DNA from: Spiroplasma corruscae | Lineage (GTDB): Bacteria > Bacillota_I > Bacilli_A > Mycoplasmatales > Mycoplasmataceae | Reading direction: 5' to 3' | DNA length: 64,000 nucleotides | Assembly: GCF_002237575.1 (NCBI RefSeq) | Contig: NZ_CP022535.1 | Coordinates: 372,001-436,000 of the forward strand | In this document: piece after piece, positions 19,311 to 29,895 of the stretch | Layout of the letters: the number at the start of each line of letters is the position of its first letter | Numbering within the stretch: the stretch's first letter is position 1 | The notes under the pieces: model-generated | The model's database searches: none | The model's input: the letters and a program-made list of their open reading frames with translations, nothing else | Told to the model about the DNA's origin: nothing | Made by a program: the position numbers and the translations under genes

Positions 19311-20966
19311 ATGGAATTCGATTTAGAAAAACCAATGAGTGAAATTAATAAAGAACTCGAAGAATTAAGAAAAAAAGATCTACACAATAGTGACTTTTTG
19401 CTTTTTAAAAAGAATAATGATTTTGCAGCTGAACAGTTAGATGACAAAATCAATAATTTTTATAGTGCATCTAATCTATCGACAATTAAACAAATTAAAT
19501 TACCGGAACCAATTAGGAAAGAAGTAATTTATTATAATTATATTTCTGATAAATATGATGAAGTGAGTTTTGCTAAAAATCTTAGTTTAATTAAACAAAA
19601 ACTAATAGAATTTGATTCACCATTTGCAACATACATTGATACAATGGAATGAAAGATTGATAATGGATATATTGAGTTAAAAGACAGGGATTGATTAACA
19701 GAGTTTTTTAGAACTTGAACTTTTATGCTTACAAAAAGAATAATTGATTTTAGAATGAAGGCAGTTGAAGATTTAAGATACAATTACTTGGTAGAAGTTT
19801 ATTCAATAATAAAAAATTATGGTAGATATGCAAAGATATACAAAACAATGTATGATGTTTTTGGTAAGTTAGCGAATATTGAAGATGAATTAAAAAACAA
19901 AAATATTGAATCAGTTGCTAGGTTTGCAGAATTCCTATACAAAGACCCATCAATTTTACGTATTGCAGAGTTATTAGGAAGACTAAATGGCGAAGATGAT
20001 TTAATGGAAAAAAATATAACTGAGCAAATTGTAACTTATCCAACATATAAAAAACTACCATATAACCCTGAAGAAATAGTAGGGTTAACAATTTCAAAAG
20101 ATATAGAGAGATTGTTACCAATGGAGTTTGCCAGCTTATTTGACGAAGACTTTGAAATAGTTTTTTTTAAAAAATATATTGAAGCACAGTTACAAACATT
20201 TCTTTTTGAATCAAATGAAAGAGTAATAGAACATGACGTTGAGGAAGTTGAGTATGAAGCACCAATTCCGCTTGAACAAGGAAAATTTATTATTTGTATT
20301 GATACTTCTGGATCAATGGAAGGTTCAGGTGAGTATATATCAAAGGCCTTAGCTTTAGCAGTTGCTAAAGTAGCATTAAAAGAAGAAAGAGATTTAGTTT
20401 TCTTAAATTTTGCAAATGATTTTGTTGATGAATTTACAATAAATGCAAAACACTTAAACATTCAAAAACTACTTGAATTTTTATCTAAATCATTTTATGG
20501 TAAAACAAATGCTAAAAAGGCTTTTACTAAATTGATTGAGAAGATGCATACTGATGAGTTTAAAAGAGCAGATTTGTTAATGATATCAGACTTTATGATG
20601 GATTCTCCATCTAACTCAATTAGAAGTAAAATAAACGAATTGAAAAATAATTACAATAGATTTCATTCATTAGTTGTTGGAACTATGCCTAATGTTGAAA
20701 CACAAGATGTCTTTGATAATGTTATGTATTATGACCCAAATGATCCATATGCTACAACTCAAATTGTTAAGTCATTAAATGATACATTAAGAGATCTTAG
20801 AGAATTAAAAGATGAAGAAGTCGCTTATAGAGATGAGCAATTTGCAAAATTTAACGCTGTCCGAGATAAAAAAAGGTTTAGAGAAGTTCAAAAAGATTCT
20901 CCTAAGTTTAAAAAACTTGAAGAAAAAAAGAGAAAATTAAAAGAGTTAGAGAAGGCCCAAAGTTAG
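19311..20966 (+). CDS. VWA-domain protein (ViaA/CoxE-like partner of MoxR ATPase)
   Basis: 551 residues. The N-terminal about 310 residues are helical and charged. A von Willebrand A domain follows, with the MIDAS motif DTSGSMEGSG (Asp331 first), the conserved Thr segment, and ISDFMMDSP near the C-terminal side. The extreme C-terminus is a Lys/Glu-rich helix. In ViaA-RavA and CoxE-CoxD pairs this protein stimulates the ATPase and binds substrates or membranes. It begins 64 bp after the ATPase gene, with aagggg Shine-Dalgarno, and the PPC-domain gene follows at 12 bp, so it forms an operon. Confidence 0.86.
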
Positions 20967-20978
20967 AGAGGTATTGCT

Positions 20979-21341
20979 GTGGAAATCGAAGAAAAGTCAA
21001 ATTTGCTTATTGTATATTTAAAAAAAGATGAGGATATTTTTTTGCAATTAACTGAAATTACAAGAATTTATAGATTAATAAAGGCAAGAATTACAGGTTT
21101 CGGATATTTGAATAGACTTGAGTATGGTATTCTAAGTACTGTAGAACCATTGTTCTTAACAAAAAATTTAATTGAAGATTTCATTACGGTCTCATCGATT
21201 AATGGAATGATTTATAACAAAGATACAAATCTAATGATTAACTCTGTTGACAAACAAAAACAAATACATTTAGGTAGATTCATTAGTGGTTTGGTGGCAG
21301 ATTCATTTACAATATTTTTAAATATAATTGAAACCGAATAA
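20979..21341 (+). CDS. PPC (DUF296)-domain protein
   Basis: 120 residues, the size of a single PPC domain, a small alpha/beta trimeric fold found in stand-alone bacterial proteins and plant AT-hook proteins. The pattern fits: a strand LLIVYLKKDEDIFLQL, helix, ITGFGYLNRLEYGIL, then FITVSSINGMI and LGRFISGLVADSFTIFL. The usual His-rich metal site (HxH) is reduced to one His (IHLG). GTG start with gaggt upstream, 12 bp after the VWA gene. Likely co-transcribed with the AAA+/VWA pair. Function unknown; alternative folds cannot be excluded. Confidence 0.6.
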   Translation: MEIEEKSNLLIVYLKKDEDIFLQLTEITRIYRLIKARITGFGYLNRLEYGILSTVEPLFLTKNLIEDFITVSSINGMIYNKDTNLMINSVDKQKQIHLGRFISGLVADSFTIFLNIIETE

Positions 21342-21414
21342 TATAAATAAATCACTTCATTAGTGGATTTTTAACTTTTTAGTAATTTGAGTAGTTATTT
21401 TGGCAAAAATAAAG

Positions 21415-21420
21415 TATAAT
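21415..21420 (+). promoter_or_regulatory. -10 box of fib
   Basis: AAGTATAAT ends at 21420, 71 bp before the fib start codon. A long untranslated leader with a strong gaggtgaag Shine-Dalgarno sequence follows. No standard -35 is visible. Confidence 0.55.
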
Positions 21421-21491
21421 CTAATTAATCTTTATGTAAATGTTATTTTATCATAAAGGTAAATGAGAAAAAAACGAGGTGAAGATAAAAG

Positions 21492-23030
21492 ATGATTGGT
21501 ATTGTTTCAACAGCATACTTCACAGTAAAAGACCGTCCAGGTATAAAAACAGTGAAAAAATATTGATGGCGTAATGTGGTTATTCAACATCTTAAATTTA
21601 GAGGGAAAGCATTTATAATTGCTACAACAGGGTATGGTAAAGCCAACGCTGCTATGGTTATTACTTATTTGATGGAAGAGTATCCAAGTCTTGAAACAGT
21701 TGTTAACGTCGACTTAGCATTATCAACTAATGATAAGTTTGATACAACAGATACAGTTTTAGCAACTAAATTCATTTATAGAGACGCTGACTTAACTGTT
21801 TTTAAAGATATTAAATATGGACAAATTGTTCATGAACCAGAAGCATTTTCATTTAGTAATGAATTTGTAAATCAAGTTAAAAACTTCAAATTAGGTGTTT
21901 CTGACGGTATTGTTGGTACTGCAGATATGCTTATTTATAATTCAAAACAATTTAAAGAAATGGTTGACAAATATGGTCAAACAATTGACGTAATTGATAC
22001 AGAAGCTGGAGCTATTGCTCAGGTAACTAAAAAATCAAGAGTTAATTTTATTGCTTTAAAAATTATGTATAACAATGCATTGTCTCCATGAGATAATGAT
22101 CCACTTCATAAATTTAAAATTTATGAAACAACTAATACTTTAAAATATCTTTTAGCAAGATTATTTAATTTATTATCATCAAGACTTGTTTTAGATTTCA
22201 CAAAAAACAACAATGATGAGTTAGAAGTAATTAATGAATTATTTGAACTGAATCATGATGCTTGACCAAAAATGTTTAAAAAAGACGTTGTAAAATTGGT
22301 TTCAGGTTTAGGACCATCTTTAATGTTAATTGATAAAAAAGGTATTAAACCTGAAGCTCTTGACATTGTTGAGGTTATGAAGAAAAAAATTGAAGACGAA
22401 GGTCCAAGTAAAATTATCTTAGGAGAAGATGAATGAAAAAATGCTCCTAAAAAATGATTACGTAAATTAATGTTCTTACAAAATATTCATGTTAACGATG
22501 ATGAATTATTATGAAATAAATCAGCTAAGTATGATTTACAAACTGAAAAAATGTTCTCAGTTGAAGATTATGCAAAAGCAGTTGCAAAAGTAATTGCTGA
22601 TCGTTCACAAGATAAATCATCATATACATATGATGGTGGAACAGTTATTAAAAAACACTTACTAGTAGCACTTGATGCATCAATTTCATTCTACATTACT
22701 CATAATCAAACTCATGAGTTTGTAGAAACTGCAAAACAAGGTTCACAACTGGTAGCAAATGAATTCATGAAATTCTTAAACGAACAATTAGCAGAAGTAG
22801 AATCACCATTCTCAAAAATAGTGGTTTACATTAAAATTCCAGCAATGGGAGCTGCAAAATTGCCAGTATATTTAACTACAAAAAGCAAAGTAAACACTCC
22901 AATTGTATTTGGTGGATATTCTGAAAAAGATCAAAAAGTTTACACAGTTGTTGATATTACAAGAAATGACTATGACCCATTAAAAGTTGGTTCATTCAAA
23001 GTTACAATTCGTTTGAAAAACGATAAATAG
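21492..23030 (+). CDS. fib: Fibril protein Fib, Spiroplasma cytoskeletal ribbon
   Basis: 512 residues, the known length of Spiroplasma Fib. It assembles into the flat internal ribbon that follows the shortest helical line of the cell and is tied to cell shape and kinking motility. The N-terminal half (about 1-200) is related to methylthioadenosine/S-adenosylhomocysteine nucleosidase: NVDLALSTNDKFDTTDTV, YRDADLTVF and TEAGAIAQV line up with it. The catalytic Glu of VEME is kept as Glu171, but the catalytic Asp of ISDxA is Asn (MYNNA, about 194-195), so nucleosidase activity is not expected. The C-terminal half has no known relative. Contains TGA and TGG Trp codons. Own promoter and terminator; a MoxR/VWA/PPC operon lies upstream. 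Confidence 0.97.
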
Positions 23031-23041
23031 TCATAAATAAT

Positions 23042-23068
23042 AAAAAAAGCACCAAAGGTGTTTTTTTT
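23042..23068 (+). terminator. Intrinsic terminator of fib
   Basis: A short stem agcacc-aaa-ggtgtt extended by A/T pairs, with eight T residues following. Confidence 0.85.
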
Positions 23069-23107
23069 ATTATTTTTTAATTTATACTATTTTAATAGGG
23101 GTATAGA

Positions 23108-23497
23108 ATGTCAGAAAATAAGAAACTAGAAGATGTGATTGATGATTCAGCTGAACAAGCATTCCAAGATTTGTTGGATTTAGTATTTACTGATTTAGAA
23201 AAAAATGATGTAAAAAAAGAAAAAAAATTACCATTTAAATATACCAATAATGATTCTAATAATTTAAGTTCTATCATTAATAGAGCAAAAAATGAAATCA
23301 ATAGCATTAAGACTAAGTGTGAAAAGAATTATATTATTGACCCTGAAGAAGAAATTATTAAGAAAGCTAAAATTAAAGGAAAATCTCAATATGATTCGGA
23401 TGTCTTGAGAGAAATAATATTAAATAGACAAAAAAATAAAAGGTCTGTGAGTAATGATTTAACAGATATAATAAAAAAAGCAAAATTTAAAGGATAG
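23108..23497 (+). CDS. Small acidic/basic hypothetical protein
   Basis: 129 residues, unrecognised. It is soluble and charged, with two similar segments EEEIIKKAKIKGKS and LTDIIKKAKFKG near the end (an internal repeat IIKKAK[IF]KG). The N-terminus is acidic and predicted helical. ATG with a gggg Shine-Dalgarno. It lies between the fib terminator and the YitT-type gene (19-bp gap), so it is probably the first gene of that transcript. Confidence 0.7.
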   Translation: MSENKKLEDVIDDSAEQAFQDLLDLVFTDLEKNDVKKEKKLPFKYTNNDSNNLSSIINRAKNEINSIKTKCEKNYIIDPEEEIIKKAKIKGKSQYDSDVLREIILNRQKNKRSVSNDLTDIIKKAKFKG

Positions 23498-23516
23498 AAG
23501 GAAGTAAGAAATAGAG

Positions 23517-25142
23517 ATGTCGAATGGAATGAACACTAGTGATACTGAAGTTACTGTTGAGGTTGACAACAATGCTGTAAATGTTGAAGAACATATAAAA
23601 CCAGTTTCAAAGAAAAATAAAATCGATAAAAAAACTGCTAAAACATTATTATTAAAAGATGACCAAGAACATTTGTTTTATATTGAAAATAAAATAATAT
23701 CAAAAAAAGAACAAACATTATTAGTTCAAGAATATTTTAAAAAAAGATTTATTAAAGAGTTTTTTATGATTGCATTATCATCATTGCTAATTACTATTGC
23801 TTTTGATTATTTTGTAACACCAACTGGTAGAACAGGTTTATTCCCAGCTGGTATTGGAGCATTAGCTAGATTTTTTTCAATACTTTCATTTCAAAATGAT
23901 AGACATATGCAAGGTTCATTTTATTTTATCTATTATTTTACTATAAATACCCCTTTATTTATATTTGGTTTTTATAAACTTGGTAAAAAGTTTACATATA
24001 CAACAACAGTATATATTGTTCTTCAAATTGCATTTGACCAGTTCTTTCAAAATATGCCATTTATTAATCCGATCGAGTTCAACTTCATAGTCAATTTTTA
24101 CCAATTAAATTCAATGCCTAATGCACTTAACACTTCAATATGACTATTTATTTTTGCAGCAATAGCGGGTGCTATATTAGGTGTTGCTTACTCATTAGTT
24201 TATAGAGTAGGGTCGTCTACTGGTGGACTAGATTTTATAACTATTTATTATTCTAATAAAACAAATAAATCAGTTGGTTCTATAAATAGAAATGTTAACT
24301 TAATAATTCTTGGTACTATTATTATATTAAACACTCTTATACTACCTGTATCACAAATTAATAGTGATATAAAAATGAGTGTACTTAAAGGTTTAAGCAT
24401 TGAAGAAGCTAATAATAATGGATTATTAGATCAAATGTGAAAGTTTGCGCAAAATGTAAACCAAGTATCACCAGATTTTCAAATGCAACAAATACTTGAT
24501 AAGTATAGTAATACAGCAACTGCTTCGATGAGTATTGATGATTTTAAATACTTGGCTGAATTTGTATCTAAACATAATTTTGATGGTGATATTCCAACTT
24601 TATTAGTAGTTAAAATGAAAGTATTATTTATTTTTGGACCTTCATTATTTGCATCAATTGTTTTAGTTTTAACAGCTGGTATGACAACTAATGCGATGTA
24701 TCCAAAATTTAAAGTTAGAACATTTATGATTACTACAAATATGCCTAAGGAAATTAATAAATTACTAGTTGAAAAAGGTTATCAAAATGATATTTTGAAT
24801 TGAGATACAACAAATAGAATTAACGGTAATTATTTACACAGAAGTTTAGTCATGGTTGCTATGACGGTTTTAAATTGACAACAAGTTGAAAAAGAAATAT
24901 TTTTAATAGATCCAGAATCGAAAGTTACAATATTAAAAACCAAAAAAGTTAAAGGTATATTTAAGTATGATATTAAGACTAATGAAGCAAGGGATTTTGT
25001 CACTCATAAAGTAAGAAATAATGAAAAAGAGTTAGAAAAAATTAAACAAATTGCAATTGTAAGATTAAATAAAGAAAACGAAAAAATAAATAAAAGAAAT
25101 AAAAGAATCACAAAAAGTAAGTCAAAATCTCCTAATAATTAA
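23517..25142 (+). CDS. YitT-family membrane protein with DUF2179-like C-terminus
   Basis: 541 residues. A charged cytoplasmic N-terminus of about 75 residues precedes a YitT-type membrane core: FDYFVTPTGRTGLFPAGIGALAR, GVAYSLVYRVGSSTGGLDFI (motifs described separately) and further spans. Within the core, a loop of about 100 residues between spans (DIKMSVLKG to GDIPTL) is an unusual insertion. The C-terminal part (TTNMPKEINKLLVEKGY ... FLIDPESKVTILKTKKVKGIF) matches the DUF2179 ligand-like domain of YitT. A Lys-rich tail follows. Function of the family is unknown. Many TGA Trp codons. Confidence 0.8.
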
Positions 25143-25210
25143 AATAATTTAAGAATTAATAAACATTTAATACAATTTTTGTTTATAATTATTTAGGTAA
25201 TGGTGATTAA

Positions 25211-25489
25211 ATGAATTATAAAGAATTAGAGACGGCTACATATGATATGTTGGATCTAAAATTAACAGAATTAAGAAAAGAAATACCAATCATTAGTTTT
25301 AAAAATCTTATTGATTATTTTGAAAATATAATATTAAAAAATAATAAGATTTATGACCTAAATGATATTGCATTTTACGTAATGAATATTAAAATAAATA
25401 AAGTTTGTGAATATTTAAATTTTGTTGAAATATCTACTGCTAGTAATTCAGATATAAAAAATGATTTAGAAAGTATATTAGAGGGATAA
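25211..25489 (+). CDS. Small protein at the ComN position upstream of secDF
   Basis: 92 residues, soluble, helical. It ends at the base before the secDF start. In Bacillus the gene just before secDF is comN (yrzD), a small post-transcriptional regulator of similar size; the pattern LKLTELRKEIPIISFKNLIDYFENI loosely fits that family's KxxEFxxxGY...LWxxL layout. The identity is inferred from size and gene order, not from strong similarity. ATG start with ggtgat upstream. Confidence 0.5.
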   Translation: MNYKELETATYDMLDLKLTELRKEIPIISFKNLIDYFENIILKNNKIYDLNDIAFYVMNIKINKVCEYLNFVEISTASNSDIKNDLESILEG

Positions 25490-28400
25490 GTGATTAACGT
25501 GAATAACAATAATAAGAAAAAAAACTTTAAAAAATCTACAATATTCAAGTTTTTTACTTTATTTATAATTTTATCTTCATTAATTCTTTCGATTTTTTTC
25601 TCTTCTCTATTCTTTTCAGAAAAATATAAATTAGGTTCTGATTTTAAAGGGTATTACTCGGCTTTAGTAAGTGTCAATAATATTAATAGTGATAATACCA
25701 CTGATAATCAACCTAACGGAGATGCAAAAGAAGCTGCTAAAGTTCTTAATGATCGTTTAAATCCAATGGGAAGTAACCAAATTATTATTGAAACAGCTGG
25801 TAAAAACTTCTTGAAAGTAATGTCTCCAATTGATATTTATGATAGTGAAACTGTTTTTGAAAACCAAATTCAAAGAAACGGTGGAATAGTACTACTTAAC
25901 AGCGATAATAAAGATCTACAAATATCTGGTGAAGATGATAAAGTAACAAGAAAAGGTATTACTGATTATTTTTCTTCAGCATCATCTACAACAATTACTG
26001 CAAGGTCTGCAAAAGAGCCCGCAATTTCATATGATTTAAATGGAGATAATTTCACATCTTTATTTCCATCAGACGAAACAAATGCAACTCCTTTAAATCT
26101 AAAAATTATGATTGATGCAGATGGTTTTTTCAATGATATTCGAAACTATTACAAACTTGTATCTGGTGAAATGAAAGATAGAGTTTCAAACTTTTTTGAT
26201 ATAATTATTACACCTTTAAGAGACGCTTATAAAACTGCAGATGATGACACAAAGGCAATTTTATATGATTTGTTTTATGGAAGATGGAGAACAACTACTT
26301 CAGGTGGTGTTAATGACTATAGTTATGATTCTATTATAAGCAATGATTCTATTACTAAAGATGTATTTTTAAACGATATTGTTGATTCATTTACTTATGA
26401 ATCTGATACTTCTAAATATGTTTATGATGCTAATGCAAAAACAGAAGATTTTACTAATGATGATGGTAAATATAAAAACCCAATAAAAATTTATAAAGCC
26501 AATCAAGGTCATAACCTTATCGACTTTAAACGAATTGATAAGAGTTTCTCATTATTAAGCACAAGTTTAATAAATTTCTATAATAATAATAAAGAAACAA
26601 TTTTAAATAAAAATAAAAAATATTATAACAACATGGAAAGTTATTTCTTATTTAATGGTTCAATACTTAAATCAGGAAATGAACTAAACGAAGGTTATAT
26701 CAAAGATAATAAGCTTTACACTAAAGTTGATACAGATTCAAAAGCGAGAATTGGTGCTTCATTATTTAATGCATCTGGTAAAGGGTTTGTATTTAAAGTA
26801 AATAGTATGGCAGTAAATACAGCCTCTGTTACAAATATAATGTTGATAATAGGTTTAGTTTTTATAGCGATTGTTACACTATCGTTACTAATCTATATGT
26901 GTTTCTTCTATAGAATTCTTGGATTATTTGCAATGGTTATTACCTTGGCAATAATAGGAGTGACTTTACTAATAATTACATTATGATTTGGATTAACTAT
27001 TGGTCCTGAAACTATAATTGCAGGTTTCATAATCGCGGCAATAAGTGTTGAACTATTCTCGATGATCTTTGAGAACATGAAGGAAAGTTACTTCCTAAAA
27101 CAAAGAGGTATTAAAACAAGTTTTAATATTTCTATTAAGGAAAATATATCTTTAATGCTTGATATTTTAGTAGCTATATTAATACCTGCTATTAGTATGT
27201 TTTGATTAACTTCTAACACTATTCAATCATTTGCAATTATATTAACCATAGGTAGTTTAGTGACAGTATTATTCGGTATCATTGTGGGTCTAATATTATT
27301 TAAAGTATTTTTATCAACAAACATAATAAATAAGTGACCAAGCATGTTTGCTTTAAACACAGTAGCGCCAAATTATAATGTTTCAAAATTGCTTATAAAT
27401 ATTAAAATAAATAGTTTAAAAAATAAAATTTCAAAAAATAATAAAAATGGTAAAGAATCATTAAACGATCCTTTAAACACTAAATTAGATATACTAATAA
27501 AAAAACTTGAAGAATATGAAGTTAAGAAACAAGCTAAATTAAATAAAACAAACGATAGATACATTAAAAAACTAAATTCAAAACTTGATAAATATAATGC
27601 ATTTATTCAAAAACTTGATAAGGATAAAAATGCTTATCGTTATCAGAAAGTAGAGTTTAAAATTAGAGATATAAAATACTTACTTGGTAATGATGCGCAA
27701 CAAGTTGATGATGAAATTTTACTAACTTCAACTAAAGAAAAATTAAGAATTAAATCAACAGAAAAAATTATTTACACAGGATTAAAAACTATTCCATTTA
27801 TCTCAATGTTTTTAATTATGTTATCAATTATTTTAGGGTTCTTTGTTGGTGTTAGATATGATAATACATTTGGTGGTAGAACCGAGTACACATTATGAGG
27901 AGATAGAATAGGTACTGTTTATGATCAAATGAACAACCTTGATGATGAAGCTCCAACTCATTTGTTAGATAAAGTTCAAGCTTTACAAAAAGAGTTTGAT
28001 GATTATAACAATTATAATCATTCTCAAACAGAGATAGATTTTAAGAAAACAGAAATTGTAAAAGAATTTATTAGTTACTCTTTTTTAAATATTGATGTTG
28101 TAAATAATATTGCACATGCACCTACTAATAAATCTTATAAATCAACTCCATTTACTATAACTGATGGAAATTCATTCTCTTATAATGATACAAATTCAAC
28201 ATTAGAAAATGATATTAATTGAATAACTTTAAGCGTATCAACTACTGATAATTCTCAATCTGCGATTGTTAAAAGATATTTTGCTAATTTATATGTTTCT
28301 AAAGAAGATGAATCTACATACGATTCAGGATTTATTACAAAACGTATTAGTCCTTCAACAATGCTTGATTTAACAATTCAACTTGCTTATAGTGTTTTAG

Positions 28401-29194
28401 CACTTATATTAGCTCTAATTATTTATATAATAATTAGATTTAAGTGAACATATTACGTTGCTATTGCATTGTCAATAATTATTACTCCTTTAGTTTTAAG
28501 TGCAATAATAATAGCATTCCAAGTTCCTTTCGGAAACTTGATAATTGTTGGTATTACAACTTCAATCATATTTGCAATTACTACAGCATTTGCTATTTTT
28601 GGTAAGGTTCGTAGCACAATTGCATCAAGAAATGAAAAATCACTTGTCACTTACTTTAATAAAGAAGTGGATTATGCATATGAAATTAAAGACAAAAAAC
28701 GTAAAATAAATCATGAAATTTTCTTAGAAAAACAAGCTATTAAAATTAAATTAAGCGAAAGAAAACACTCGCGTGAAGAATTAAGACAATATAATCTTGA
28801 CTTTAATAAGTTTGTTTATGATAAAAAAGCAGAATACAAACAGTTTGCAAAAGAGAATAAATCATTGATTTATAAAGTGGCTAAAGAAAATAACTACCTT
28901 TCAGAAGTATTGGCAAAAACATTTAAATTTGGTATTAAAAGATTCATATTAATGTCAGTTCTATTCTTTGCCCTATCTTTATTATTGATCATTGCAATTA
29001 ATCCAATAGTTTATTTTGGAATTTCAATAATATTAGGTGTATTAATTTCAAACTTAGTTGTTTTATTTATATCATTACCTGTATTTATATATCTTGAAAA
29101 AGTTAGAATAAGAAATAATTTAGCTAGAAAAAGATTTATTAATAAATTAGTTGTATCAAATGAAGAGCAAATAATAGAAGGATTAAACGACTAA
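25490..29194 (+). CDS. secDF: Protein translocase SecDF fusion
   Basis: 1234 residues. Integral membrane protein that uses the proton gradient to help SecYEG/SecA export proteins. One N-terminal span (about 20-40) is followed by the SecD start motif LGSDFKG, a large external P1 region with low-conservation insertions, and SecD's spans (about 445-620). Then come a charged cytoplasmic linker of about 130 residues, a further span and the SecF start motif GVRYDNTFGGRTEY (about 790), and SecF's spans and Lys-rich tail. Much longer than Bacillus SecDF (about 740). GTG start abutting the upstream stop. apt starts 3 bp after its stop. Joined across several TGA codons. Confidence 0.9.
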
Positions 29195-29197
29195 AAA

Positions 29198-29719
29198 ATG
29201 AAACAATTTGACTTAAAAAAGTTCATAATAGAAATTAAAGATTTTCCAATCAAGGGAGTTGGTTTTAAAGACATAACTCCATTATTAAAAAATGCTGAGG
29301 CATTTAGATTTGCGGTTGATAAAATGGTGGACTTTGTTAAAAAAGTTAAAGCAAATGTGATCGTCGCACCTGAAGCAAGAGGGTTCTTGTTTGCTTCTGC
29401 AGTAGCTTATGCATCAAATTGTGGTTTTGTTGTTGTAAGAAAACCAAAAAAGTTACCAAGAGAAGTATATGAAGAATCTTATGATTTAGAATATGGTACA
29501 AATAAATTACAATTACATAAAGATGATTTAAAGTCTGATGATAAAGTTGTTGTAATCGATGATGTTTTAGCAACCGGGGGTACAATTAAAGCAATTATAA
29601 AACTTGTACAACATACAGGGGCTAAAATAAATGGTTTATTATTTCTTGCAGATTTAAAGTTTCTTCATGATAAAGATTTATTTTCAGAATATGAAAATGT
29701 ATCGTTAATTGAATATTAA
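29198..29719 (+). CDS. apt: Adenine phosphoribosyltransferase
   Basis: Makes AMP from adenine and PRPP; purine salvage is essential in Mollicutes, which cannot make purines. 173 residues, the family norm. Motifs: FPIKGVGFKDITPLL, PEARGFLFASAVAY, RKPKKLPREVYEESYDLEYGT and the PRPP loop VVVIDDVLATGGTIKA (described as separate motifs). The start is 3 bp after secDF, without a strong Shine-Dalgarno of its own, suggesting translational coupling. A terminator follows. Confidence 0.96.
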   Translation: MKQFDLKKFIIEIKDFPIKGVGFKDITPLLKNAEAFRFAVDKMVDFVKKVKANVIVAPEARGFLFASAVAYASNCGFVVVRKPKKLPREVYEESYDLEYGTNKLQLHKDDLKSDDKVVVIDDVLATGGTIKAIIKLVQHTGAKINGLLFLADLKFLHDKDLFSEYENVSLIEY

Positions 29720-29744
29720 AAAAGTAATTTTATGTTACTTTTTT
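29718..29744 (+). terminator. Intrinsic terminator of secDF-apt
   Basis: Stem aaaaaagtaa/ttactttttt with a 7-nt loop overlapping the apt stop codon, then further T residues. Confidence 0.8.
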
Positions 29745-29895
29745 TCTAATTTTAGTTAAATTACGATATTTTACATATTAATTAAAATATTATAAAATAA
29801 ATTAATAAGAAAGTATAATATCTACAAATTAAATTTTATGTTAATAAAACATATATATTAATATTTATAAAAAAATTATGAAAGGATGTATTATT

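Noticed and set aside
21492-22094. Annotation as an active nucleosidase
   Set aside because: The full-length protein is Fib and the catalytic Asp is replaced.
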